Shown here piece after piece: positions 1-7,732 of a stretch of 41,771 nucleotides of DNA (its first letter is position 1; each line of letters opens with the position of its first letter). The stretch is from CAZBUK01 sp964495085. GTDB taxonomy: Bacteria; Bacteroidota; Ignavibacteria; T3Sed10-11. Both the position numbers and the translations under genes were made by a program. The stretch lies in the NCBI GenBank assembly GCA_964495085.1, contig CAZBUK010000029.1:1-41771 (forward strand), given 5' to 3'. Under the pieces are notes generated by a model, which was not told where the DNA came from, searched no databases, and saw nothing but the letters and a program-made list of their open reading frames with translations.

Positions 1-75
1 TGCCTCACCCCCTTCCCCCTCTCCGTGCGCGGAAACCCCGCCTTGGCGGGGCAAGTGGGGCGAAGGGGGTGAGGC
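1..75. repeat. Long inverted repeat with nested GC hairpin
   Basis: Perfect 14-bp arms at 2-15 (GCCTCACCCCCTTC) and 62-75 (its reverse complement) enclose a second hairpin with 7-bp arms, CCCCGCC at 36-42 and GGCGGGG at 45-51. A related stretch, GCAGCCTCACCCCC, occurs near the right end (around 41683-41696), so this looks like part of a dispersed intergenic repeat family. Immediately after it, 77-110 begins with GTTAA and ends with TTAAC and holds two copies of AGAATTT (81-87, 101-107). No protein is encoded here. The family name is unknown to me. Confidence 0.75.
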
Positions 76-137
76 TGTTAAGAATTTGCAGCCTCTCCTG
101 AGAATTTAACACAATTATATTCGAAGCTCGGTATATA

Positions 138-199
138 GCCCCCGCGTGAGCGGGGGCTTGTAGCCGTCCGATAGCGTGACGGTTTACCGTCACGTGATA
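138..199 (-). repeat. Double-hairpin intergenic repeat, copy 1
   Basis: Read on the minus strand the element begins TATCAC, then a stem GTGACGG/CCGTCAC around a 4-base loop (plus-strand arms 176-182 and 187-193), then GCTATCGG, CTACAAG and a second GC-rich hairpin (arms 138-145 and 150-157). A second copy in the opposite orientation lies at 41725-41771. The arms of the first hairpin differ between the copies at two positions, each compensated on the other arm, so the fold rather than the sequence is kept. Confidence 0.75.
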
Positions 200-204
200 A
201 ATAA

Positions 205-430
205 TTACATTACTATATTTCGATCCGCGTCCGCACTAGGGGCGTTTCACCGAAACACCCCTTTCTTTCGCGTGATAATGTGCAAGCACGTGTGCAAATA
301 TTGTGAATGATATTTGGTTGGTATGAACGCTACACCAGACGGTGTAAAGCGCGAACCATTATCTTCACAAAAACTGGGCCGGCCGTCACATCGCTAAATT
401 ATTTATATAATCCAATACCCGCGGATGGAC
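205..430. other. Gene-free structured intergenic stretch
   Basis: No convincing gene lies here. Two hairpins stand out. At 238-262, AGGGG and GTTTC pair with GAAAC and CCCCT around a 3-base loop with one mismatch, and TTTCTTTC follows on the plus strand. At 328-351, CGCT and ACACC pair with GGTGT and AGCG. They could be degenerate members of the dispersed repeats at the window edge or the end of an upstream transcript. I see no clear promoter. Confidence 0.4.
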
Positions 431-436
431 TGGCCG

Positions 437-820
437 TTACATAATGTAACGGGAGGTTATTATGTTATCGACATTTTGAAATATATTCATTTTCAGGTCG
501 GCCTTATCGATAAAACCGTCTGCTTTATACCGGTTTGCCATCTGGCGATACCTGTCGTCGGCAAACATAGAGAGCATGACGACCTTTGTTCGCGGCACTG
601 CTTCCTTGATCATCTTCAAAGCGTCGAAGCCGTTTCTGCCCGGCATGTTGATATCGAGGAGCACCAGATCCGGGTTGAGATCTATCGCACGCCTGACCGC
701 CTCTTCTCCGTCCGCTGCCTCTCCCACGACTACAATGCCGGCCTGGTTTACGAGATACTTCTTAATTGCCCGACGAAACTCGAAATGGTCGTCGGCGAGG
801 AGAATTCTGACAAGTTTCAT
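437..820 (-). CDS. Stand-alone receiver-domain response regulator
   Basis: A 127-residue CheY-like protein consisting only of a receiver domain. The acidic pair DD is at 10-11, the phospho-acceptor Asp is D56 in LVLLDINMPG, and the conserved Lys is K106 in GFIDKAD. There is no output domain. The start is placed at the ATG of MKLVRILLADDH because the upstream in-frame extension does not belong to the fold. It lies 207 bp downstream of the NarL-type regulator on the same strand and could be a phosphate sink or accessory receiver for the same kinase, which is inferred from position only. The stop codon lies inside the palindrome GTTACATAATGTAAC (436-450). Confidence 0.85.
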   Translation of the reverse strand: MKLVRILLADDHFEFRRAIKKYLVNQAGIVVVGEAADGEEAVRRAIDLNPDLVLLDINMPGRNGFDALKMIKEAVPRTKVVMLSMFADDRYRQMANRYKADGFIDKADLKMNIFQNVDNIITSRYIM

Positions 821-1027
821 GGTTGAATTTAGTCCGTATTGCGGTGAGTGTGATCGGAGTCGGTCATGCATCGGAATGTCGAATGCATGTACCGGTTCGG
901 CACTTAAATTACCTTATAATAGAGAGGGAAACAATCCGGCGAGCGACGTATTTTTTCTACGGTACAAACCGTATGGCCCGGGCAGGATGTCCGGCGTCCG
1001 ATGGGTTCAGCGAGAAGGGGATGTAAC

Positions 1028-1702
1028 TCAGATATGCTTCGTAGTAGGCGGAACGAGGCCTCTCTCGATCGCGTATCTCACGAGGTTGGCAATGTCGTGT
1101 ATATCAAGCTTCTGCATGATATTGGTCCGGTGGGTATCGACCGTACGCGGACTGATAAACAACCGCTTCCCGATCTCCTGGTTCGTCAATCCCTCGGCGA
1201 CGAGCGCGAGTATCTCTTTCTCCCGTCTGGTCAACGGCGCCTGATCGGTTAATCCCCCGGATGAGGACGGATCCGATTTCCGCATGAAGCCGTCGACGAG
1301 TATTTCCGAGACCTTGTGGCTGAAGAATTTCTCTCCAACCGCAACCGTCCGTATCGCCTTCACAAGCTCGTCTTTTCCGGCGGTTTTGATGATGTATCCC
1401 GATGCTCCGGTCTTAACGATCTGAACGATATACTCCTCGTTCTCATGCATGGTCAGAACGAGAATCTGAGTCCGGGGATACCTTCGCTTGATGATCTTCA
1501 CGGCCTCGATTCCAGAAAGCTTCGGCATCGAGAGGTCGATGACGATGACGTCCGGTTCGAGCTCGTGCGTCCGTGCGATCGCCTCCTCGCCATTCTCCGC
1601 TTCCCCCACCACATCGATATCGGCGACGTCCTTCAGCAGCATTCTGATGCCGCTCCGGATGAGCGCATGATCGTCGGCGAGCACTATTCGTATGGGATTC
1701 AC
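1028..1702 (-). CDS. NarL/FixJ-type response regulator (REC + LuxR HTH)
   Basis: This 224-residue DNA-binding response regulator has a receiver domain at about 4-120 with D56 (VIVIDLSMPK) as phospho-acceptor and K106. A LuxR-type helix-turn-helix follows at about 156-215, with the typical LTRREKEILALVAEGLTNQE start and TVDTHRTNI recognition helix. The GTG start overlaps the stop of the upstream histidine kinase in a GTGA, so the two are translationally coupled and almost certainly a cognate pair. It probably acts as a transcription factor once phosphorylated. Its targets are not visible from the sequence. Confidence 0.95.
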   Translation of the reverse strand: MNPIRIVLADDHALIRSGIRMLLKDVADIDVVGEAENGEEAIARTHELEPDVIVIDLSMPKLSGIEAVKIIKRRYPRTQILVLTMHENEEYIVQIVKTGASGYIIKTAGKDELVKAIRTVAVGEKFFSHKVSEILVDGFMRKSDPSSSGGLTDQAPLTRREKEILALVAEGLTNQEIGKRLFISPRTVDTHRTNIMQKLDIHDIANLVRYAIERGLVPPTTKHI

Positions 1703-3732
1703 GCTTTCACCGTCTCTGCCAGCGGAATTTCGACCATGATATCGGTTCCCTTCCCGGGAGTGGTATCTATGGTGAACGAGCCGTGGAACGATTCCGTCCG
1801 CTCGCGCATGCTCACCAGACCCATTCCCGTAAAATCGACGCCGTCGGCCCCCGGATATTGCCGGTGTTCGAGCTCCTCGATGTCGAACCCTTTCCCGTTG
1901 TCTTCGACGACCAGGTTCACCGAATCCGGAGTCCTGATGAGGTGCACGTTCACCTCCGTCGCCTCCGCATGTTTCTGAGCGTTATTCAGCGCCTCCTGTA
2001 CGATCCGGTAGAGCGCCGTTTCAAGACGCATATTGAGGCGAGCGTCCAGGTTGTGCGCCTGAAAGTGAACTGTGATCCCGCTCCGGATGCTGAATTTATC
2101 GCACAGCACCTCGAGCGCGGGTACGAGTCCGAAATCGTCAAGGATACTGGGACGGAGATCGTACGATATATTTCTCGCTTCGCCGATGGCGTTATCGAGG
2201 AGGTTTTTGATCTCCCGGATCTGCTTGATGCCTTCCGGCCCTTTGACCTGGTCGGAATCCTCGAGCACGTCGAAATGAAGCTTGATCGAGGTGAGCACCT
2301 GTCCGAGACTGTCGTGCAGCTCGGCTGCTATGCGCCGGCGCTCCTCTTCCTGTGCGAGCATGCGGGCCTCGAACATCTGCTGCAGGTGCCTGGTCTGCTT
2401 GACCAGCTGATCGTACAGCTCGGCATTCATTATCGCGACCGTGGCGCGCTCGCTGAAGAGCGACAGGAGTTTGAGCATTTTCTCCGATATGTCCTGCCGC
2501 TTGCGGAAGCCGATCAAGAGATGCCCGAAGAGAATCGCTCCTTTCATGAGGGGAAATTGAGCGACCGTTTCGATTCCTTCATCGACAAGGAGCGGGAAAT
2601 CCTCCTCCGAATATATGCCGTTCTCACGGAGCGATTCCGCGACCCGGGGTTCCTTTTCGTTATAGAACCGTTTCGCGGAATTGCCCAGCGGCATGAACTT
2701 GCGCTGGTACTGTTGCTCCTCCCCTTGTACCGAGAGCCATCGATAAAGGTTCTTTTCCGCGTCGATAGTAATGACGCCCGAGAGGTCCGCCCGGGCGAGC
2801 GATTTCGCCTGTATCGAAATCTGGTCGAGCACGTCGTTCAGGTCGACCGTCGAGACCAGCTGGCGTTCGATCGTCGAGAGCATCTCCTGTTCCCAGAGCC
2901 ACTGCGCCTGTTCCCGCTCTGAGTTTTTCTGGGAGGAGACATCGCGCATGGTGATCAGCACCGCCCGGTCCTTGCTCCATATGGTCGGGGCGGCATTCAA
3001 CTGTATATCGACGAGATTCCCGTCGCGCGTCTGCATCTGCGCATCGGTGGAGTCGAGGCTTTCCTCGCCGTCCAACCCGCGCCGGTAGATCTCCTCGACC
3101 GAGTGTCTGCTCTGCGGCGAGATGAAACCGAGAAAGCGGTGAACCGCTATTTCGGAGGGAGACCCGGCGTTCATCATTTGCAGGATCGCACGATTGGCGA
3201 ATACTATTTTATCGTACTGAACGATGAGAATTCCGTCCGGGGTACCGTCGAGGATATTAGCATTCCGTTTCTCGACGTCGAAAATGCGGTGTTCTCTCAG
3301 ATCGATCGCGATGCCGATGTATTCGATTCCGCGTCCGCTCCCTTCGTCAGAAGGATAGAGCACAATGAATGCATTGAGCGGACTTCCGTTCTTGTGCTTT
3401 TGATCGATGCTTCCGGACCAGTAATACTCAGTCCGGATGGAGTCCTGCACATCTTTGGATTGCAGGTATGGGGCAAGGTCGTAGAGGTTCGTCCCGGTCA
3501 GTTCCCTTTTGCTGTAGCCGCTCCAGGTCTCAAAGGCGGGATTCGCATAGGTTATCGTCCCGTCGGGATTGAAGACGAATACCGGATTGACCGACGTCTC
3601 GACGATCGACCGGTAGAGGTGCATGTTTTTTCGGTTCGCGCGCCTGAGTTGGATGGAGGCGAACACGATGTAGGCTCCGGCGACGAGAAGGAGAATAAGC
3701 GCCGGTATCGTATAATACCAGAATTCTTGCAT
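1699..3732 (-). CDS. PAS-PAS-GAF sensor histidine kinase (HisKA_3, NarX/DesK-type)
   Basis: A 677-residue membrane-anchored kinase. One transmembrane helix lies at about 7-28. Two PAS domains follow (about 40-150 and 160-265; the first contains NPDGTITYANPAFE), then a GAF-like region (about 285-460). The dimerisation/phospho-acceptor segment has the HisKA_3 signature EEERRRIAAELHDSLGQ with H473. The ATPase domain carries the N box EALNNAQKHA (near 580) and G1 box DNGKGFD (near 611). Kinases of this class phosphorylate LuxR-type regulators, which fits the coupled downstream gene. There is no large periplasmic domain, so sensing is probably cytoplasmic via PAS/GAF. The ligand is unknown. Confidence 0.95.
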   Translation of the reverse strand: MQEFWYYTIPALILLLVAGAYIVFASIQLRRANRKNMHLYRSIVETSVNPVFVFNPDGTITYANPAFETWSGYSKRELTGTNLYDLAPYLQSKDVQDSIRTEYYWSGSIDQKHKNGSPLNAFIVLYPSDEGSGRGIEYIGIAIDLREHRIFDVEKRNANILDGTPDGILIVQYDKIVFANRAILQMMNAGSPSEIAVHRFLGFISPQSRHSVEEIYRRGLDGEESLDSTDAQMQTRDGNLVDIQLNAAPTIWSKDRAVLITMRDVSSQKNSEREQAQWLWEQEMLSTIERQLVSTVDLNDVLDQISIQAKSLARADLSGVITIDAEKNLYRWLSVQGEEQQYQRKFMPLGNSAKRFYNEKEPRVAESLRENGIYSEEDFPLLVDEGIETVAQFPLMKGAILFGHLLIGFRKRQDISEKMLKLLSLFSERATVAIMNAELYDQLVKQTRHLQQMFEARMLAQEEERRRIAAELHDSLGQVLTSIKLHFDVLEDSDQVKGPEGIKQIREIKNLLDNAIGEARNISYDLRPSILDDFGLVPALEVLCDKFSIRSGITVHFQAHNLDARLNMRLETALYRIVQEALNNAQKHAEATEVNVHLIRTPDSVNLVVEDNGKGFDIEELEHRQYPGADGVDFTGMGLVSMRERTESFHGSFTIDTTPGKGTDIMVEIPLAETVKA

Positions 3733-3841
3733 AGGTACCTGCCGTGTTTCTACCGGTCAAACCGCCCGTGCCGCTTGCCGGCAGCCGTATCGGGTGATCG
3801 ATCCCGATTTTTTGTTGGATAGGAACAATATCGCCCGGCCG

Positions 3842-4663
3842 TTACCCTTCGTACCATTCGCCCGCGTTGGGGAAACTCCCCACCCTCACGTCGTCTATAT
3901 ACTTCTTCACACTTTTCCTGATTTCTTCCGCCAACTCGGCGTATCTCCGCACGAATCTCGGCCGGAACTTTTCCGTCAGACCGAGCATGTCGGATACGAC
4001 GAGTATCTGTCCGTCGCAGGCGGATCCTGCGCCTATTCCGATGGTCGGAACGGAAATTTCCGAGGTAATCTCGGCGGCAAGCTCCGCCGGAATTTTTTCC
4101 AGCACAAGCGCGAACACTCCCGCATCCTCGAGCAGCCGCGCATCATCCTTTAGCTTTCGCCGTTCGGCTTCGTCTGCCCCCCGGACCTGATAGGTGCCGA
4201 ATAGGTGAATCGATTGCGGAGTCAGACCGAGATGTCCCATGACGGGGATGCCGATCTCGGTGAGTCTCCGGACTGCCGAGGCGACGGGCTCTCCCCCTTC
4301 GAGTTTCACCGCATCCGCCCCCGCTTCCTTCATCAGCCGGCCGCAGTTACGGACGGCGTCTTCGACGGTCACCTGATACGAGAGGAAGGGCATATCCGCA
4401 ACGACAAGAGCGGATCGGACGCCCTTGACGACCGCCGATGTGTGATAGATCATCTGGTCCACGCTCACCGGCAGCGTTGTGTCGTTTCCCTGAAAAACGT
4501 TGCTGAGGGAATCTCCGACCAGAATTATATCTATTCCCGCCTCGTCGAGGAGCGATGCGGTCAGATAGTCGTAAGCCGTGAGAGCCGCGATGGGAGTTCC
4601 GGATCCTTTGCGGTTCCGGATGGTTTTAGTGGTGATTTTTCTTCTTTCCGTATCTGTGCTCAT
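3842..4663 (-). CDS. panB: 3-methyl-2-oxobutanoate hydroxymethyltransferase
   Basis: PanB transfers a hydroxymethyl group from 5,10-methylene-tetrahydrofolate to 2-oxoisovalerate, the first committed step of pantothenate and coenzyme A synthesis in the cytoplasm. The 273-residue length is normal. Family motifs are present in order: LTAYDYLTASLLDEAG, ILVGDSLSNVFQG (Mg-binding Asp), DAVKLEGG, MGHLGLTPQS, and VPTIGIGAGSACDGQILV. The ATG overlaps the stop of the preceding octanoyltransferase-like gene (ATGA), so both are co-translated at the tail of the envelope operon. No panC or panD is visible in the window. Confidence 0.97.
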   Translation of the reverse strand: MSTDTERRKITTKTIRNRKGSGTPIAALTAYDYLTASLLDEAGIDIILVGDSLSNVFQGNDTTLPVSVDQMIYHTSAVVKGVRSALVVADMPFLSYQVTVEDAVRNCGRLMKEAGADAVKLEGGEPVASAVRRLTEIGIPVMGHLGLTPQSIHLFGTYQVRGADEAERRKLKDDARLLEDAGVFALVLEKIPAELAAEITSEISVPTIGIGAGSACDGQILVVSDMLGLTEKFRPRFVRRYAELAEEIRKSVKKYIDDVRVGSFPNAGEWYEG

Positions 4664-5463
4664 AGAATCTCTTGCGATGCGTAATCGGCCCGCGATTGAA
4701 AAGCCTCGAGCATCTCCGCCGCGTCGACCGACTGCCAGGATCCATCCGCGAGCATCCGGGCTGCCGCGTTAAATAGTTTCTCTTTTATATGCTCAATATC
4801 CGCAGGACATCCGCCTGCCTCGTCGAGGGAGATCGTGGTCTCTTTGAGCTCCCGGTAAAGCGTTCGCTTCTCCTCATCCGGCATCAGAAGATAGTCAATA
4901 AGACGGTAATGCGCACTACCCGTCAGGAGAGATCCATGCTGCAGCGCTGTAACGCTGCCGTCCGGATGCCTGTACCGGCGCTGTGCGCTTCCGACGAGTT
5001 TCTTCCCTCCCATGCGGATTTCGTATTTACCCGACGAGGTAAAGCAGGGGATTGACCGGTTTGTTCTGTAGAGAGAGGGATAGTGGGGTTCCGTCCCGGC
5101 AAAATCGACGTCGTATCCCGCATCGCGGAGCGCCGCAATGAGGACGCGGCTGATATTCCGGTAGAGGTCCACGATCGGGAGATTGCTCGCGTCCGTAACC
5201 ACGCTGTACGTTATTTCCTGATCGTGCAGAATAGCACGGCCGCCGGTGGGACGATACACGGTGTCGATTCCGTCTGCCGCCGCGCGTTCGCGATCGACAA
5301 TGCGTGCGTCCTGATGATAGCCGAGTGACAGAGCGGGGGGATTCCACGCATAGAGACGAAAGCATGAGATGCCGGTCCGGCGAAAGAAACTGCCGGCAAG
5401 CCATTCGTCGAACGCCATATTAATTTTACCCGGGAGAGCTCCCGTGTCGAAAAAATACCACAT
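4660..5463 (-). CDS. Lipoate-protein ligase A / LipM-like octanoyltransferase
   Basis: This 267-residue BPL/LplA/LipB-fold protein acts on lipoyl domains of 2-oxoacid dehydrogenases or GcvH. Motifs seen are YRPTGGRAILHDQEITYSV (acyl-binding core), GKKLVGSAQRR (catalytic Lys) and LQHGSLL. A cysteine in IPCFTSSGKYEI sits where the LipM/LipL octanoyltransferases of Firmicutes carry their acyl-thioester Cys, which favours octanoyl transfer from ACP over ATP-dependent lipoate ligation. That assignment is by family knowledge; a plain lipoate ligase remains possible. It lies 7 bp after lpxA and overlaps panB by 4 bp. Confidence 0.85.
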   Translation of the reverse strand: MWYFFDTGALPGKINMAFDEWLAGSFFRRTGISCFRLYAWNPPALSLGYHQDARIVDRERAAADGIDTVYRPTGGRAILHDQEITYSVVTDASNLPIVDLYRNISRVLIAALRDAGYDVDFAGTEPHYPSLYRTNRSIPCFTSSGKYEIRMGGKKLVGSAQRRYRHPDGSVTALQHGSLLTGSAHYRLIDYLLMPDEEKRTLYRELKETTISLDEAGGCPADIEHIKEKLFNAAARMLADGSWQSVDAAEMLEAFQSRADYASQEIL

Positions 5464-5470
5464 AGAGCCT

Positions 5471-6259
5471 TTATCGTACCTTCGCCGGAATGATGCCGCG
5501 CTTGCTGTTTTGTATGAACCGTACGATCCGCTCGACCTCGGGAATCAGGCCGTCAATCGTGGAAAGTTTCTCGAGAGCCTGCGAGACGTTGAGGTTCGAC
5601 CGATAAATGATATGATAGGCATCCCCGATCGCCTCGATGGTGTTCGGACTGAATCCCCTGCGCCTCAATCCGACGATGTTCAACCGTTCGAACGAGAGGG
5701 GTTGGCCGCCGGCGAGTACGTACGGCGGAATATCTTTGCTGACCCTGAACAGAGCGCCGATCATGACATTCGACCCGATGACGACGAACTGATGAACTCC
5801 CGTCAGTCCGCCGATAATGACATTTTCCTCGATGGTCACATGGCCGGCGAGGTTTACCGAGTTCGCGAGAATGACGTTATCGCCGAGCCGGCAATCGTGT
5901 GCGACATGGCTGTACGACATGAGCATACAGTTGCTCCCGATTTTCGTTAGGCCGGTCTCCTTCGTGCCTTTGCTCACGGTAACGCATTCGCGTATGACGG
6001 TCATATCGCCGACCTCAAGAAAGGTCTCTTCATCCTGGTATTTCAGATCCTGCGGCGGTCCTCCGATAACCGCTCCCGGATGCGCCCGGACTCCCCGCCC
6101 CAGCCTGGTACCCGACAATACTACCACATGATGGCCGATTTCGCTGTCGTCGTCAATCGAGACGTTGTCTTCGATCACAGTATACGCTCCGATGCTCACG
6201 TTCCGGCCGATGCGTGCGCCCGGATCGATCAGCGCGGTGGGGTGGATTTTATTTTTCAT
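5471..6259 (-). CDS. lpxA: Acyl-ACP--UDP-N-acetylglucosamine O-acyltransferase
   Basis: LpxA adds the 3-O-acyl chain to UDP-GlcNAc, the first step of lipid A synthesis in the cytoplasm. The protein has 262 residues, the usual length. It starts IHPTALIDPGARIGRNV and continues through left-handed parallel beta-helix hexapeptide repeats, then a helical C-terminal domain from about 190. The region MSYSHVAHDCRLGDNVILAN contains the expected catalytic His. It follows lpxC-fabZ by 51 bp on the same strand, within the lipid A cluster. Confidence 0.97.
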   Translation of the reverse strand: MKNKIHPTALIDPGARIGRNVSIGAYTVIEDNVSIDDDSEIGHHVVVLSGTRLGRGVRAHPGAVIGGPPQDLKYQDEETFLEVGDMTVIRECVTVSKGTKETGLTKIGSNCMLMSYSHVAHDCRLGDNVILANSVNLAGHVTIEENVIIGGLTGVHQFVVIGSNVMIGALFRVSKDIPPYVLAGGQPLSFERLNIVGLRRRGFSPNTIEAIGDAYHIIYRSNLNVSQALEKLSTIDGLIPEVERIVRFIQNSKRGIIPAKVR

Positions 6260-6310
6260 GTGAATAGTACAGTCGGTGTGTTTCGTCTTTTCGGTTAACT
6301 GGCCGGAAAC

Positions 6311-7723
6311 TCAGTTCCCGGCCTTTACGGGCTGGTCCACGATCGCTGCCATCATCTCCGCTTCCGCGACGAGCGATCCGTCAACGTATGCCTTGCCCGA
6401 TACCTGGCATGTGCGGCTGCGACGATTCAGCATCGTGACCTCGTACGTGAGCTGGTCACCCGGCACGACCGGTTTTCTGAATTTTGCGTTGGTGATGCTC
6501 ATGAAGAATACCATTTTACCGTCGGTATTGTCGTCGCCGTTGAGCAGTAACACTCCGCCGGTCTGTGCCATGCCTTCGATGATCAGGACGCCCGGCATGA
6601 CGGGATATCCGGGGAAGTGTCCCTCGAAGAATTGTTCATTCGCGGTTACGTTCTTGACGCCGACGATCCGTTCTTCCATTTTGAAATCCACGATCTTATC
6701 GACGAGGAGGAAGGGATACCGGTGCGGCAGAATACGTTTGATCGCGTTCACGTCGAATACCACGCCTTCGATCTTTTCATGCTGATATTTCCGCACCAGT
6801 TTCTTCTGCCGGTAGAGCCGTTTCACCATTCTGGCAAACTCGATGTTGTGCGCATGGCCGGGTCGGGCGGCGAGCAGCTGCGCTTTGAGCGGCACCCCGA
6901 TCAGCGAAAGATCGCCTATCAGATCGAGCAGTTTGTGCCGGGCGGGCTCGTTCTTAAATCTGAGAGAATTATTATTCAGGATGCCGTTCGTTCCGAGGAT
7001 AACCGATCCCGATATGCCGAGCCGTTCGGAGATACGCCGGATCTCATCATCGGAAAGATTCCGGTCCACGATAACGATCGCGTTGTCGAGATTCCCTCCC
7101 TTGATAAGGCCCTGTTCGAACAGCGTCTCGACCTCGTGCAGGAAGCAGAACGTCCGTGCCGGCGCGTACTCGGTTGCAAATTCCTTTTCGAGATCGAACA
7201 GGCTCGTATGCTGGCTGCCGAGCACGGGATTGTGATAATCCACCATGATCGTCACGCGGAAATCGTCGAGCGGCAGCGCCACGATATCGACCCCGCGCTC
7301 CTCATGCTTGTAATGGATGGTCTGATCGATGATGAGATAATCCTTGGGCTCCTCCTGCTTCTCGAGTCCGGCTTTGAGAAGCACTTCGACGAAGGGAGCC
7401 GAGCTTCCGTCGCCGATCGGAGGCTCGTTGTTGTCGAGCTCGATCAGGATGTTGTCGATCTGCAGTCCGACCAGCGCTGCCATGACGTGTTCGATCGTAT
7501 GGACCTTTGCGTCGCCGATGGCGATGGTCGTCCCGCGCGAAACGTCGACCACATAGTCGATATCCGCGGGGATCTCCGGCTGGCCGCCCAGATCGGTCCG
7601 TTTAAACCTGATCCCGGAGTTTTCCGGCGCAGGCTTAAACGTCATATTCGTCATGTTACCTGTATGGATACCGACGCCTGAAAACGTCACCGGCTGTTTT
7701 ATCGTGCGTTGTTGAACGAGCAT
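6311..7723 (-). CDS. lpxC-fabZ: Bifunctional LpxC deacetylase / FabZ dehydratase
   Basis: A 470-residue natural fusion. Residues 1 to about 305 are LpxC, the Zn-dependent UDP-3-O-acyl-GlcNAc deacetylase that commits lipid A synthesis: zinc ligands H79 (HTIEHVMA), H263 and D267 (RHKLLDLIGD), catalytic base region ELDNNEPPIGDGS and H290 (RPGHAHN). Residues about 320-470 are FabZ, the 3-hydroxyacyl-ACP dehydratase: LPHRYPFLLVDK, with catalytic H369 in FFEGHFPGYPVMPG and E383 in IIEGMAQ. The fusion is known from Bacteroidota, Chlorobiota and relatives and is a useful taxonomic marker. It may balance 3-hydroxyacyl-ACP use between lipid A and fatty acids. It lies 9 bp after lpxD. Confidence 0.98.
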   Translation of the reverse strand: MLVQQRTIKQPVTFSGVGIHTGNMTNMTFKPAPENSGIRFKRTDLGGQPEIPADIDYVVDVSRGTTIAIGDAKVHTIEHVMAALVGLQIDNILIELDNNEPPIGDGSSAPFVEVLLKAGLEKQEEPKDYLIIDQTIHYKHEERGVDIVALPLDDFRVTIMVDYHNPVLGSQHTSLFDLEKEFATEYAPARTFCFLHEVETLFEQGLIKGGNLDNAIVIVDRNLSDDEIRRISERLGISGSVILGTNGILNNNSLRFKNEPARHKLLDLIGDLSLIGVPLKAQLLAARPGHAHNIEFARMVKRLYRQKKLVRKYQHEKIEGVVFDVNAIKRILPHRYPFLLVDKIVDFKMEERIVGVKNVTANEQFFEGHFPGYPVMPGVLIIEGMAQTGGVLLLNGDDNTDGKMVFFMSITNAKFRKPVVPGDQLTYEVTMLNRRSRTCQVSGKAYVDGSLVAEAEMMAAIVDQPVKAGN

Positions 7724-7732
7724 AGTTTTATT

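Noticed and set aside
425..826. Plus-strand frames opposite the response regulators and kinase
   Set aside because: They are antisense shadows of conserved minus-strand genes.
956..974. Hairpin TACGGT/ACCGTA between the two response regulators as a terminator
   Set aside because: On the minus strand it is followed by A, not T; it cannot end the minus-strand transcript as an intrinsic terminator.
3789..3813. Plus-strand terminator-like hairpin (ATCGGG/CCCGAT then six T)
   Set aside because: No plus-strand gene precedes it; both neighbours are on the minus strand, where the T tract is on the wrong side.
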